NCBI RefSeq assembly: GCF_000472665.1
Contig: NZ_AXAC01000035.1
Coordinates: 1-51,064 of the forward strand
Source: Acetobacterium malicum subsp. dehalogenans DSM 11527
GTDB taxonomy: Bacteria; Bacillota; Clostridia; Eubacteriales; Eubacteriaceae
Direction of reading: 5' to 3'
Length of the DNA: 51,064 nt
The number at the start of each line of letters is the position of its first letter. The stretch's first letter is position 1. Positions 31,261 to 42,663 of this stretch are shown piece by piece. Made by a program: the position numbers and the translations under genes. Under the pieces are notes generated by a model, which was not told the origin of the DNA, searched no databases, and worked only from the letters and a program-made list of their open reading frames with translations.

Positions 31261-32043
31261 TTAGACCGTTTTGATTCCCACACCTTTTTTGAAGATGTAC
31301 GCAGCAATTAAAAATGAGCTGATGACCAGTGCCATTGTCAATAGCACATGAATGACAATGTTGCCCTCACATACACCGATATAGGCATAACGGGACACAT
31401 TAACCAGCGGATAAATGGGGTTGATATATTTGATGGCCGATAATAAACCCGGCAACTTGGAAATCTCAAAAAATACCCCGCCCAGATAGGTAAGAGGAGT
31501 GATGACAATCGCCAGCGCAAAATTCATCTTTTCAAAATTATCCAGCACCAGTCCGGCAATCAAGCCCAGGGATGCAAAAACAAAGGATGTCGCGGTCAAT
31601 GCCAGCACGAAAAAGATGGGGTATTCAACTTCATAGCCGACAAAGAAGATCGTTGCTGCATAAGTCAGGACACCGACCAGAACCCCGCGAAACATCCCGC
31701 CAAAGACAAAGGCTAGAATTTTTTCCGCAAGCGAGATCGGGTAACTGTTTAAATCCTGAATAGTATTCTGAAATTTCTGTGAGATAATCGAAAAGGATGG
31801 ATTTTGGAAGGCGGCAAAAATCGCCCCCATCGTCGCTAAACCCGGCACCAGAAAATTAAGATAACTGATCCCTTCAATCCCAACCTCTCTGGTTTGGAGC
31901 ATCCCTCCGAAAATTGCCATATAAAGAATATTGGAAATCAGCGGTGCCAGAACCGTCTGAACCGGCACCTTCATAAACCGATGTATCTCCTTGTTCAAGA
32001 GGGTTGAAAAGCCAACTCTGTTATAAAATATTCTGTTTTTCAT
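31261..32043 (-). CDS. ABC-2-type transporter permease
   Basis: The 260-residue membrane subunit of an ABC-2 exporter has about six transmembrane segments. Landmarks are the cytoplasmic N-terminus ending KEIHRFMKVPVQTVLAPLISN, the SFSIISQKFQNTIQDLNSYPIS cytoplasmic stretch (about 104-125) and the PLTYLGGVFFEISKLP motif near 190 that is typical of ABC-2 permeases of the NodJ/drug-export type. It follows its ATPase gene by 8 bp. The substrate is not evident. Confidence 0.88.
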   Translation of the reverse strand: MKNRIFYNRVGFSTLLNKEIHRFMKVPVQTVLAPLISNILYMAIFGGMLQTREVGIEGISYLNFLVPGLATMGAIFAAFQNPSFSIISQKFQNTIQDLNSYPISLAEKILAFVFGGMFRGVLVGVLTYAATIFFVGYEVEYPIFFVLALTATSFVFASLGLIAGLVLDNFEKMNFALAIVITPLTYLGGVFFEISKLPGLLSAIKYINPIYPLVNVSRYAYIGVCEGNIVIHVLLTMALVISSFLIAAYIFKKGVGIKTV

Positions 32044-32051
32044 ACGCCCTC

Positions 32052-32957
32052 CTAATGTTTAATGATATTTAAATAAATATCTTCTAGTTTTGGTCTTTCC
32101 ACCACCAGATTGGTGAATTCCATGTTTTTCTCTGAAAGCTGTCTAAAGACTTTGGACAAGTCCTTTTTTGAAGCTTTCAACTGCAGCCTGGTTTTGTCTT
32201 CGATATGCGGATGATAGTCGTTTAAAAAATCAAAATCAGCCAGATTCAGCTCTTGATCAAAGTGAACCTCAATGATCGACTCCCGAGAAAACGCATCCAT
32301 CAGCTCTTCTTTGGGTTCATCGGCGATGATCTTTCCGCCATCAATAATCACGATCCGCTTACATAGTTTTTCAGCTTCTTCAATGTAGTGAGTGGTCAGG
32401 ATAATGGTGGTTCCCCCTTCATGCAGCTTAACCAGAAAATCATACAAGGTATGGCGCATTTCAATATCGACACCCGCCGTCGGCTCATCCAAAATCAGGA
32501 TTTTAGGTTTATGTACCAGTGCCTTGGCAATTAAAAATCGTCTTCGCATGCCCCCGGACAGATCTCGGATTCTGGCGCTTCTTTTTTCGGTCAGGTATAA
32601 TGCATCCAGAATTTCGTCGATATATTCCTTATTATCCTTAATCCCGAAGTAGCCTGATTGTTTTTTTAGTGCTTCATCAACGGTAAAGATAAAATCATAA
32701 CCGGTGTCCTGTGGTACAATGCCGATGATCTTTTTTGTTTCCAGTTCCTTCTTGTCAATATCATATCCGCCGATACTGACTGCTCCCCGAGTCTTTTTTA
32801 CATTACCGGCGAGAATATTGATTAAGGTGCTTTTCCCCGCCCCATTTTGCCCGAGCAGGGCGGTAAATTCGCCTTCTTCAATTTCTAAATTGATGTTTTT
32901 TAGGGCCTCTTTTTTTCCTTTTTGATAGGTCATTGATACATCTTTAATACTCAGCAT
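32052..32957 (-). CDS. ABC transporter ATP-binding protein
   Basis: The 301-residue ATPase subunit has Walker A GQNGAGKST, signature LSGGMRRRFLIAKAL, Walker B ILILDEPTAGVD and H-loop TTHYIEEAEKL. The C-terminal 80 residues form the extension common in the NodI/drug-export subfamily. The GGMRRR variant signature is typical for this group. It is in one operon with the permease (8 bp) and lies 27 bp after the phosphodiesterase gene. Export is likely. The substrate is unknown. Confidence 0.92.
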   Translation of the reverse strand: MLSIKDVSMTYQKGKKEALKNINLEIEEGEFTALLGQNGAGKSTLINILAGNVKKTRGAVSIGGYDIDKKELETKKIIGIVPQDTGYDFIFTVDEALKKQSGYFGIKDNKEYIDEILDALYLTEKRSARIRDLSGGMRRRFLIAKALVHKPKILILDEPTAGVDIEMRHTLYDFLVKLHEGGTTIILTTHYIEEAEKLCKRIVIIDGGKIIADEPKEELMDAFSRESIIEVHFDQELNLADFDFLNDYHPHIEDKTRLQLKASKKDLSKVFRQLSEKNMEFTNLVVERPKLEDIYLNIIKH

Positions 32958-32984
32958 CGAGTGCCTCCTTTTCCGATATTTCTG

Positions 32985-33470
32985 TCAGTCATTCCAAAAC
33001 GGAATGATTTTTGCGTCAATTTCGCCATTTTCGATGGTAATCAGCCCGTAACTTTCGGGATCACCCATTCGGGGTGCCCCCACCGAACCGGGGTTTAACA
33101 TCAGAATACGACCATCATCTTCAATATAAGCATGGTGGGTATGGCCATAGAGGATAACCTGGGCATTTTTTTCCAGCCCGGCATAATAAACACGGTGCAA
33201 ATCATTCTTGACCCCATACTTATGGCCATGGCAGGCAAAAAATTTGAAGCCACCCAAGGTCGTCTCCAACGAGATACTGCCATCATCAGCAAAAGAATCC
33301 AAATTCCCCTTCAGGATGTGAACAGGGATATTCGTGATCGTTCGCAGATAGAGGGCATCTTCCACATAATCTCCCAAATGGATGATGACATCCACCCGAC
33401 CCATTTCCTCAACCGCCTGTTTCACCGCTTTTAGATTACCGTGGCTGTCACTCATTACGCCAATTTTCAT
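32985..33470 (-). CDS. YfcE/MJ0936-family metallophosphodiesterase
   Basis: The 161-residue calcineurin-like phosphodiesterase has metal ligands in VMSDSHGN (start), IHLGDYVED, LKGNLDSF, ACHGHKYG and GHTHHAY. The start chosen is ATG at 33470, with GGGGG upstream. An in-frame ATG four codons earlier lies inside that region. Family members act on artificial phosphodiesters, and the natural substrate is unclear. It sits in the rph-rdgB run, an arrangement common in Firmicutes. Confidence 0.9.
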   Translation of the reverse strand: MKIGVMSDSHGNLKAVKQAVEEMGRVDVIIHLGDYVEDALYLRTITNIPVHILKGNLDSFADDGSISLETTLGGFKFFACHGHKYGVKNDLHRVYYAGLEKNAQVILYGHTHHAYIEDDGRILMLNPGSVGAPRMGDPESYGLITIENGEIDAKIIPFWND

Positions 33471-33529
33471 TTTATCCCCCATCCCTTATTCTTTCTACTA
33501 ACCTAAAGTATCCCGATTGTCCCGTTTTA

Positions 33530-34129
33530 TTAAAGCGCCTGATTCAGCAGTTCCCGAGCCTTTTCAATGGCGACGGCCCGATGACTGAGGCGGTTTTTTT
33601 CTGCCTTGCTCATATCGCCGTAACAGCGGCCCGACGCTTCGTGGATAAACAGCGGGTCATAGCCAAATCCGCCAGCGCCGCAATAATCAAAGGCAATTTT
33701 TCCCCGGACCAGACCTTCGCAGGTCAACTCCCGACCATCCGGTAAAATCATCGCAATGGCCGTAATAAAAGCCGCACCCCGATTTTCTTCCGGCACAGCG
33801 GCCATTTCCTGCAGGAGTTTTTTATTATTGTCAGTATAACTGACATTGTCACCGGCGTAACGGGCTGAATAGATTCCCGGCGCCCCATTGAGACAATCGA
33901 CCGACAAGCCGGAGTCATCGCCCATAATAATCAGATCTTTTCCTATGACATAGGGTTGTAACGCCCTGACCTTTATCAGCGCATTCGCTTCGTAGGTCAG
34001 ACCGTCTTCAATGATGTCAATGTCAATGCCAAAATCCTTCATCGTCTGGACTTCAAAATCCGCCCCCAGCATGGCCTTCAGTTCGGTGGCCTTATCCTGA
34101 TTTGCAGTGGCTAAAAGTATCGTTCTCAT
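33530..34129 (-). CDS. rdgB: XTP/dITP diphosphatase (RdgB/HAM1)
   Basis: The 199-residue nucleotide-pool sanitiser hydrolyses dITP, ITP and XTP to monophosphates, preventing their incorporation into nucleic acid. It shows the N-terminal LLATANQDKATELKAML, the GDDSGLSVDCLNGAPGIYSARYAG motif (about 70-93) and the late FGYDPLFI and SHRAVAIEKA. It follows rph by 13 bp, a conserved pair in Gram-positive genomes. Confidence 0.95.
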   Translation of the reverse strand: MRTILLATANQDKATELKAMLGADFEVQTMKDFGIDIDIIEDGLTYEANALIKVRALQPYVIGKDLIIMGDDSGLSVDCLNGAPGIYSARYAGDNVSYTDNNKKLLQEMAAVPEENRGAAFITAIAMILPDGRELTCEGLVRGKIAFDYCGAGGFGYDPLFIHEASGRCYGDMSKAEKNRLSHRAVAIEKARELLNQAL

Positions 34130-34142
34130 TATAACTTACCCG

Positions 34143-34913
34143 TTAATCCTGTAATGTATCTTTTTGGAAGGCAATGATTTTTTTGATGCTTGCTTCTCCC
34201 AGTTCCAGCATCTTTTGAAGTTCTTCCTTTTTAAAGGGACGTTCTTCACCGGTTCCCTGAATTTCGATGATTTCGCCGCTTTCAGTCATCACCATATTCA
34301 TATCAACCTCGGCGTTTGAATCTTCTTCATAACACAGGTCAACGATGGCTTCGCCCTGATAAATTCCGACACTGGTAGCGGCGACAAAATTGGTAATCGG
34401 CATGGATTTGATTTTTCCCGCTTCGATCAGTGCTGACAAGGCATCATGAAGGGCCAGAAATGAACCGGTAATCGCCGCGGTCCGAGTTCCACCGTCGGCC
34501 TGGATCACATCACAGTCAATCCAGATGGTCCGTTCCCCTAGCATGGTCTGATCGATGACAGACCGCAGACTTCTGCCGATTAAACGCTGGATTTCCATCG
34601 TTCGGCCATCGATTTTACCACGGTTACGATCCCGACTTTTGCGGGTATTAGTGGACCCGGGAATCATTTCATATTCGGCGGTGACCCAGCCTTTTTTCTG
34701 ACCTTTTAAAAATGGCGGTACCTTTTCTTCCACCATGGCGGTACAAATGACCTTGGTATCGCCCACTTCGATGAGTACGGATCCCTGGGCATTTTTAATA
34801 AAGTGACGGGTGACCTTTATTGGTCTTAATTCATCAGCTTCCCGGCCATCAATCCGTTGATTGCTTGTATCGATCACTGTTTCCATTTCTTTTATTGCTT
34901 CACTGTTTTTCAT
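34143..34913 (-). CDS. rph: Ribonuclease PH
   Basis: The 256-residue phosphorolytic 3' exoribonuclease trims tRNA 3' ends and contributes to RNA turnover. Diagnostic parts are [55 protein letters not shown] and the C-terminal QGTGEERPF. The family usually runs 240-260 residues. The N-terminus ([16 protein letters not shown]) is about 14 residues longer than average, so an internal start at Met11 is possible. The neighbours are rdgB and the phosphodiesterase gene. Confidence 0.94.
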   Translation of the reverse strand: MKNSEAIKEMETVIDTSNQRIDGREADELRPIKVTRHFIKNAQGSVLIEVGDTKVICTAMVEEKVPPFLKGQKKGWVTAEYEMIPGSTNTRKSRDRNRGKIDGRTMEIQRLIGRSLRSVIDQTMLGERTIWIDCDVIQADGGTRTAAITGSFLALHDALSALIEAGKIKSMPITNFVAATSVGIYQGEAIVDLCYEEDSNAEVDMNMVMTESGEIIEIQGTGEERPFKKEELQKMLELGEASIKKIIAFQKDTLQD

Positions 34914-34941
34914 GTTTTTCCTTTATTATTCTATTATTTTT

Positions 34942-34976
34942 TAAGGGATTACTGCAAAACTTGCAGTAATCCCTTA
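34942..34976 (-). repeat. Perfect 16-bp inverted repeat between gatB and rph
   Basis: Arms 34942-34957 and 34961-34976 are perfectly complementary with a 3-nt loop. The minus-strand transcript has A residues, not U, after the stem, so a canonical Rho-independent terminator is unlikely. It may act as an RNA stability or processing element. Confidence 0.6.
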
Positions 34977-34998
34977 GCTAGTCACATTATTGTTGTTT

Positions 34999-36435
34999 TT
35001 ATGCTAAATGTTTGGCTACGACAGCCCGAATAATTTCGTTGGCGACCTGGGCATTTGCTTTTCCCTTGGTGGCCTTCATCACCTGTCCGGTTAAAAAGCC
35101 GTAGGCTTTTTCATTGCCGGCACCAATATCTTCTACCGATTTCGGGTTATCCGATACGATTTTTTCAATGATGGCTTCCAGTTCCCCGGTGTCACTCATT
35201 TGTGCCAGACCCTTTTCTTTAACAATGTCGCCCGGGTTTTTACCGGTACTGAACATTTCTTTTAAAACTTCTTTACCGGTGTTGCCACTGATTTCATTGT
35301 TTTTGACCAATTTCAGCAATTCCACCAATTGCGCGGGAGTAATGGAAATATTTTCCATACTCACTTCGTTTTCTTTTAACAGCGGCGGAATTTCAACCAT
35401 CATCCAGTTAGAAATCTGTTTGGGTTCGTTATACAGAGCCACGGCGTCTTCAAAAAATCGGGCCGTAACACCAGTGGTGGTCAACACCCCAGCATCGTAT
35501 TCCGGTAATTTATATTCATCAATATAGCGCTGTTTTTTAGCTTCCGGCAATTCCGGCAGTTCACTTTTAATTTTTTCGATATAGGCCGGTTCCAGCACAA
35601 TCGGAACCAGATCCGGTTCCGGGAAATAACGGTAATCATGGGCTTCTTCCTTGCTTCGCAGCGAAGATGAGGTGCCTTTGGTGTCATCCCATTTCCGAGT
35701 TTCCTGAATAATCGTGTGACCCTTTTTCAGTTCAATGATCTGTCGTTTACTTTCATATTGAACCGCCCGGATCAGTGCCCGGAAAGAGTTCAGGTTTTTC
35801 ATTTCGGTTCGGGTTCCCAGTACTTCGGAGCCCTTTTCCCGAATCGACAGATTCACGTCAAAGCGCATCGAGCCCTGTTCCATTTTACAGTCAGAGACGC
35901 CAGTGTATTCCAGAATGTTTCTGACTTTTTCAGCAAAAGCACGGGCTTCTTCGGCACTGCGCAGATCCGGCTCGGTGACGATCTCAATCAGCGGTACACC
36001 ACAGCGGTTAACATCCAGAAGGGTCCCGTCGGCTGATTCATGAAGCAGCTTGCCGGCATCTTCCTCGATATGGATGCGGGTAATGCCGATATCTTTTTTA
36101 ACGCCGTCGACTTCAATACCAACTACGCCACCGGTACAGATGGGTAAATCAAACTGGGAAGTTTGATAGGCTTTAGGCAAATCCGGATAGAAATAGTTTT
36201 TTCGATCCATTTTGCTGAAATGGGCAATCTCGCAATTAAGCGCCAAGCCAGCCCGGGTCGCATATTCAACCACTTTTTCATTTAATACCGGTAAAACGCC
36301 TGGCATTCCCAAACACACCGGGCAGGTATGGGTGTTCTCATCCTGGCCAAACTCGGTCGGACACGAACAGAATATCTTTGTTTTTGTCCCTAATTCAATA
36401 TGGATTTCCATTCCAATGACAATTTCATATTCCAT
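34999..36435 (-). CDS. gatB: Asp-tRNA(Asn)/Glu-tRNA(Gln) amidotransferase subunit B
   Basis: The 478-residue subunit binds the misacylated tRNA and phosphorylates the side-chain carboxylate before amidation. It begins EIVIGMEIHIELGTKTKIFC with the Cys pairs of its zinc site (CSC, CPVCLG). The tRNA-binding YqeY-like tail domain lies at about 330-478. It lies 3 bp after gatA in the gatC-gatA-gatB order, so the complex is made from one message. It generates Gln-tRNA and/or Asn-tRNA. Confidence 0.97.
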   Translation of the reverse strand: MEYEIVIGMEIHIELGTKTKIFCSCPTEFGQDENTHTCPVCLGMPGVLPVLNEKVVEYATRAGLALNCEIAHFSKMDRKNYFYPDLPKAYQTSQFDLPICTGGVVGIEVDGVKKDIGITRIHIEEDAGKLLHESADGTLLDVNRCGVPLIEIVTEPDLRSAEEARAFAEKVRNILEYTGVSDCKMEQGSMRFDVNLSIREKGSEVLGTRTEMKNLNSFRALIRAVQYESKRQIIELKKGHTIIQETRKWDDTKGTSSSLRSKEEAHDYRYFPEPDLVPIVLEPAYIEKIKSELPELPEAKKQRYIDEYKLPEYDAGVLTTTGVTARFFEDAVALYNEPKQISNWMMVEIPPLLKENEVSMENISITPAQLVELLKLVKNNEISGNTGKEVLKEMFSTGKNPGDIVKEKGLAQMSDTGELEAIIEKIVSDNPKSVEDIGAGNEKAYGFLTGQVMKATKGKANAQVANEIIRAVVAKHLA

Positions 36436-36438
36436 GAC

Positions 36439-37911
36439 TTAGACCTCCGTTCCCAATGGTGCTTTTAAATTCGTCAGGCCTGATTCATGCTCAAACGCCC
36501 AGGCGGTTTTTAACAGCGTCTCTTCACTTAAGATCGGCCCCAGCAGCTGCATCCCAATCGGCATTCCGTTGTTGTCCAGGCCACAGGGAATTGAAACGCC
36601 GGGAATCCCGGCAATGTTAACCGGCACGGTATAAATATCAGTCAGATACATCTCCAGCGGATTACTGGTTTTTTCGCCGATCCCAAAAGCCGTAGTCGGT
36701 GCCGTTGGGGTCAACAGCACATCGCAACCACCAAAAACCTGATCAAAGTCAGCTTTGATGATGGTTCGTACCTGCATTGCTTTTTTATAATAGGCGTCAT
36801 AATAACCAGAACTAAGGGCATAGGTACCCAGCATAATCCGTCGCTTTACCTCATCGCCAAAGCCCTGGCTTCTGGTTTTCTTGTAAAGATCAACCAGATC
36901 ACTGTATTCTTCCGCTCTGAAACCATAGCGAATACCATCGTAACGGGCCAGGTTAGAGCTGGCTTCAGCCGATGAAATCATATAGTAAGCCGATAAGGCA
37001 TAGTCCAGATGCTGGAATGACACATCGACAATGGAAGCCCCCAGGGTTTTATAGATGGCAATGGCATCTTCCAGACTTTTGCGGACTTCCGGCTGCAGAC
37101 CTTCGCCGAAAAACTCTTTGGCCACACCAATTTTCAACCCCTTAACCCCTTGTTTGAGGGTTTGGGTATAATCGGTTTTTTCCAGATTGAGAGAGGTGGA
37201 ATCCTTGGCATCATGGCCAACAATGGCATTTAGCACCAAAGCGCAATCTTCAACATCCTTGGTGAATGGACCGATCTGATCCAGTGAGGAGGCGAAAGCG
37301 ACCAGACCATAGCGGGAGACCAAACCATAGGTTGGTTTCATCCCCACCACCCCACAAAAGGAGGCGGGCTGACGAATCGATCCACCGGTGTCTGATCCCA
37401 ATGTGTAAAAGGCTGTGTCGGCTGCCACGGCAACGGCTGACCCGCCGCTGGAGCCACCAGGTACCTTGTTCAAATCCCAGGGATTACGGGTCTTTTTATA
37501 AGCAGAGTTTTCGGTGGAAGAACCCATGGCAAACTCGTCCATATTGGTTTTTCCCAATAAAATGCCACCCTCTTCGCTAAGCCGGTCATAAACCTCGGCA
37601 TTGTAAGGCGGATTGAAGTTATACAGCATTTTTGACGCACAGGTGGTCAAGATCCCCTTGGTGCACATGTTGTCTTTGAGTCCGTAAGGAATCCCTTCCA
37701 GTGAGGTTCTTTTGGCTCGCCCGGACAGCTCGGCATCCAGCCCCTGAGCCGCTTCCAATGCTGCTTCGGTCTGGAGACTGAGATAGGCATCGGTGGCTTT
37801 TTCAACGGCGTTAATGCGGTTAACCACCGCTTGGGTTACATCCGTAACCGTGACTTCTTTTTTATCCAGAAGGTCATTTATTTCATGTATGGTTTTTTGA
37901 TATAATTCCAT
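36439..37911 (-). CDS. gatA: Asp-tRNA(Asn)/Glu-tRNA(Gln) amidotransferase subunit A
   Basis: The 490-residue glutaminase subunit releases ammonia for the GatB site. The amidase signature carries the Ser-cisSer-Lys triad: Lys in [10 protein letters not shown] (about 79), Ser in [13 protein letters not shown] and Ser in [15 protein letters not shown]. The strong AGGAGG ribosome binding site overlaps the end of gatC (9-bp gap). Length and motif order match GatA and not other amidases. Confidence 0.97.
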   Translation of the reverse strand: MELYQKTIHEINDLLDKKEVTVTDVTQAVVNRINAVEKATDAYLSLQTEAALEAAQGLDAELSGRAKRTSLEGIPYGLKDNMCTKGILTTCASKMLYNFNPPYNAEVYDRLSEEGGILLGKTNMDEFAMGSSTENSAYKKTRNPWDLNKVPGGSSGGSAVAVAADTAFYTLGSDTGGSIRQPASFCGVVGMKPTYGLVSRYGLVAFASSLDQIGPFTKDVEDCALVLNAIVGHDAKDSTSLNLEKTDYTQTLKQGVKGLKIGVAKEFFGEGLQPEVRKSLEDAIAIYKTLGASIVDVSFQHLDYALSAYYMISSAEASSNLARYDGIRYGFRAEEYSDLVDLYKKTRSQGFGDEVKRRIMLGTYALSSGYYDAYYKKAMQVRTIIKADFDQVFGGCDVLLTPTAPTTAFGIGEKTSNPLEMYLTDIYTVPVNIAGIPGVSIPCGLDNNGMPIGMQLLGPILSEETLLKTAWAFEHESGLTNLKAPLGTEV

Positions 37912-37920
37912 TATTGCCTC

Positions 37921-38208
37921 CTATTCCATAACCCGGGGAACCTTAAAGCACCCGGCTTCGCTTTCCGGCGCATTGGCCAACGCTTCTTCATTGGTCAGAC
38001 AAGATTCGATTTCATCCGCCCGAAAGACATTCTGAACCGCCAGCACATGTTCAGTGGCTTTAATTTTTGATGTGTCCAATCCGCTGAGGGTTTCCGCATA
38101 ATCCAGCACAGCCCCCAGTTGGTCGGCCAGAGCGATCACTTCATCTTCAGAAAATTCCAAACGGGCAAGATTGGCCACGTAGGTGACATCTTCTCGTGTT
38201 AAACTCAT
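37921..38208 (-). CDS. gatC: Asp-tRNA(Asn)/Glu-tRNA(Gln) amidotransferase subunit C
   Basis: The 95-residue small subunit stabilises GatA-GatB. It has the family's opening TREDVTYVANLARLEFSEDE and the C-terminal PESEAGCFKVPRVME, whose FKVPRV wraps around GatA. It is first of the gatCAB genes and follows ligA by 113 bp. The start is ATG with AAAGGAT. Confidence 0.95.
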   Translation of the reverse strand: MSLTREDVTYVANLARLEFSEDEVIALADQLGAVLDYAETLSGLDTSKIKATEHVLAVQNVFRADEIESCLTNEEALANAPESEAGCFKVPRVME

Positions 38209-38321
38209 ATTCGTTATCCTTTCTTTGCTGTTGACTTTCTCGGTTGTTCTTTATTCATACAGTTACTGTTTTCTATTTTAACAGCCGGAGCTATCAGTCT
38301 GATTCTAAAAATCACCCTTCA

Positions 38322-40322
<2,001 letters not shown>

Positions 40323-40366
40323 CTATCCTTTATTGCTGTTTTAACTTTTTTCAACGCTATTCTTAA

Positions 40367-42574
40367 CTACGCTTTTTCAACAAAAGTCGGATCCATTTTT
40401 TTGATCCCGACCCCCGGAAACGCGACCGAAATCATGTTGTTTTTCACTTCAACCACGGTACCGATACCAAATTTCTTATGTTTGACCTTATCAGTCAGCA
40501 CAAACCCGCTTTCCGATGGATTATTTTGCAGGTTGACGGCATTGGCATTATTTCTGCGGATGGCTACTTTTGACTGGGTCACTCGCTCGGAGAAGGTTTT
40601 ATTTTTTTTGGTTTCAATGTCAATTTCCGGTTTACGCTCGTAACGCTGTTTATTTTCCACACACACCTCATCCGGCATTTCTTTTAAAAATCGCGACGGG
40701 GTTTGAAGCTGGCGTCTTCCGTAGAGGGTTCTTTCGGCCGCCCAGGAAATATAAAGGCGTTTCATGGCCCGGGTAATGCCCACATAACAGATGCGCCGTT
40801 CCTCTTCAATATCCTCTGGTGAATCCATGGCGCGGCCATGGGGAAAGATCCCTTCTTCGAGACCGGGAATAAAGACAATCGGGAATTCCAGCCCTTTGGC
40901 GTTATGAAGGGTCATCAACAACACCTTACCCTGGTCACCGTCGTACTTATCCGTTTCTGAAGACAAGGCGACGGTTTCCAGATAGGCACTGAGGCTTTGA
41001 TCGTCGCTGTTTTTTTCAAAATCGGTGGCTGAAGACACCAGTTCCTGGAGGTTTTCCAGACGGCTTTCTCCCTTATCCATTTTTCCGGTTTCCAGCATTT
41101 CCAGGTAGCCGGTTTTTTCAATAACCGCCGTGATCAGCTCACTTAAACTGGCCGTCGCCTGAATTGCTTCCAGTTTCTTCATCAGCTCGCTAAAGGCCCT
41201 GACCTTGTTTTTGACACTGGGGCTCAGCTCCGGAATTTCTTCGACGTGATGAAAGGCTTGCATTAAGCTGAAGCTTTTAAAATTGGCGTATTCGGCAATT
41301 TTTTCAATGGTGGCTGAACCGATCCCCCGTTTGGGTACATTGACAATTCGCATAAAGCCCATGTTGTCTTTGGGATTACTGAGGACATTTAAATAGGCAA
41401 TGACGTCTTTAATCTCAACCCGGGAGTAAAACCCGGTTCCGCCGATTAACTGGAAGGGCAGACCGGCCCGCATTAATGCTTCTTCAAACAGTCGGGACTG
41501 GGCATTGGTTCGATATAGAATCGCAAAATCGCCGAAGATGCCATTGCCCTTGGTAATATTATCATTAATCTCATCAACAATAAATCGGGCTTCATCATAT
41601 CCCTGGTTAAAAGAGGCAATCATTATTTTTTCATCGCCATCATTGTTGGTCCATAGCGCTTTTTCCTTACGGCCGGTGTTTCTGGCGATGACGCCGTTGG
41701 CACAATCCAGAATGGTCTGGGTCGAGCGGTAATTCTCTTCCAGTTTAACCACCTTGGCATTGGCATAATCTTTTTCAAAGTCGAGGATATTATTGATATC
41801 TGCCCCCCGCCAGCCATAAATACTCTGGTCATCGTCCCCGCAGACACAAATGTTTTTGTATTTGGCGGCGAGCATATTGACCAGTTCGTATTGGCTGTGA
41901 TTGGTATCCTGGTATTCATCAACCATAATATACTTAAATCGATTCTGATATTGTTCCAGAATTTCGGGAAAACCCTTAAATAATACTAGGGTATTGTAGA
42001 TCAGATCATCAAAATCCATGGCATTGTTTGCTTTCAGGCTTTCCTGGTAGCGTTTATAATAAAGTCCGACTTTTTCTTTTCTAAAATCGCCGGAATTTTC
42101 TTTCATATAGGCTTCGGGACTGACAAAATTATTTTTGGCGGTCGAAACTTCACCGCTTAAAAACTGGTTGGTAAAATACTTGTCATTGAGTCCCAGTTCT
42201 TTGATCAGACTTTTATATAAACGCTTCTGGTCGTCCATATCATAGATGACAAAATTATCGTCATAACCCAACCATTGTGCATGGGTTCGCATAATCCGGG
42301 CGCACATGGCGTGGAAGGTAGACATCCAGATCCGTTTACTATCCTGAATATTCATTTTGGCAATTCGATCACGCATTTCGCCGGCTGCCTTATTGGTAAA
42401 AGTGATGGCCAAAATCTGTGAGGGCCAAGCCTGTCCCGTTTCAATAATGTGGGCAATGCGATGAATAATGGTTCTTGTTTTTCCTGATCCGGCCCCTGCC
42501 AGTATTAATAGTGGCCCATCGATGGTTTCTGCTGCTTCTCTCTGTCGACTGTTTAACCCGTCTAATAAACTCAT
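40367..42574 (-). CDS. pcrA: ATP-dependent DNA helicase PcrA (UvrD/Rep superfamily 1)
   Basis: The 735-residue 3'-5' helicase for repair and plasmid or replication fork work has motif I LAGAGSGKTRT (about 26-36), motif Ia FTNKAAGEM, motif II VDEYQDTN, motif III CVCGDDDQSIYGWRGAD, motif IV LEENYRSTQTIL, motif V TLHNAKGLEFP and motif VI VGITRAMKRLY. The C-terminal segment ends KKFGIGTVVEVKNNMISVAFPGVGIKKM, the RNA-polymerase-interacting tail typical of PcrA. It is upstream of ligA. Confidence 0.97.
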   Translation of the reverse strand: MSLLDGLNSRQREAAETIDGPLLILAGAGSGKTRTIIHRIAHIIETGQAWPSQILAITFTNKAAGEMRDRIAKMNIQDSKRIWMSTFHAMCARIMRTHAQWLGYDDNFVIYDMDDQKRLYKSLIKELGLNDKYFTNQFLSGEVSTAKNNFVSPEAYMKENSGDFRKEKVGLYYKRYQESLKANNAMDFDDLIYNTLVLFKGFPEILEQYQNRFKYIMVDEYQDTNHSQYELVNMLAAKYKNICVCGDDDQSIYGWRGADINNILDFEKDYANAKVVKLEENYRSTQTILDCANGVIARNTGRKEKALWTNNDGDEKIMIASFNQGYDEARFIVDEINDNITKGNGIFGDFAILYRTNAQSRLFEEALMRAGLPFQLIGGTGFYSRVEIKDVIAYLNVLSNPKDNMGFMRIVNVPKRGIGSATIEKIAEYANFKSFSLMQAFHHVEEIPELSPSVKNKVRAFSELMKKLEAIQATASLSELITAVIEKTGYLEMLETGKMDKGESRLENLQELVSSATDFEKNSDDQSLSAYLETVALSSETDKYDGDQGKVLLMTLHNAKGLEFPIVFIPGLEEGIFPHGRAMDSPEDIEEERRICYVGITRAMKRLYISWAAERTLYGRRQLQTPSRFLKEMPDEVCVENKQRYERKPEIDIETKKNKTFSERVTQSKVAIRRNNANAVNLQNNPSESGFVLTDKVKHKKFGIGTVVEVKNNMISVAFPGVGIKKMDPTFVEKA

Positions 42575-42663
42575 GTATTCTCCTAAATATTTATTTCATA
42601 GTTAATTGCAAAAATGCTGAGAACTTCAGGCTCAGTTTTACAACGCTCTAATTTGCTTCTTTA

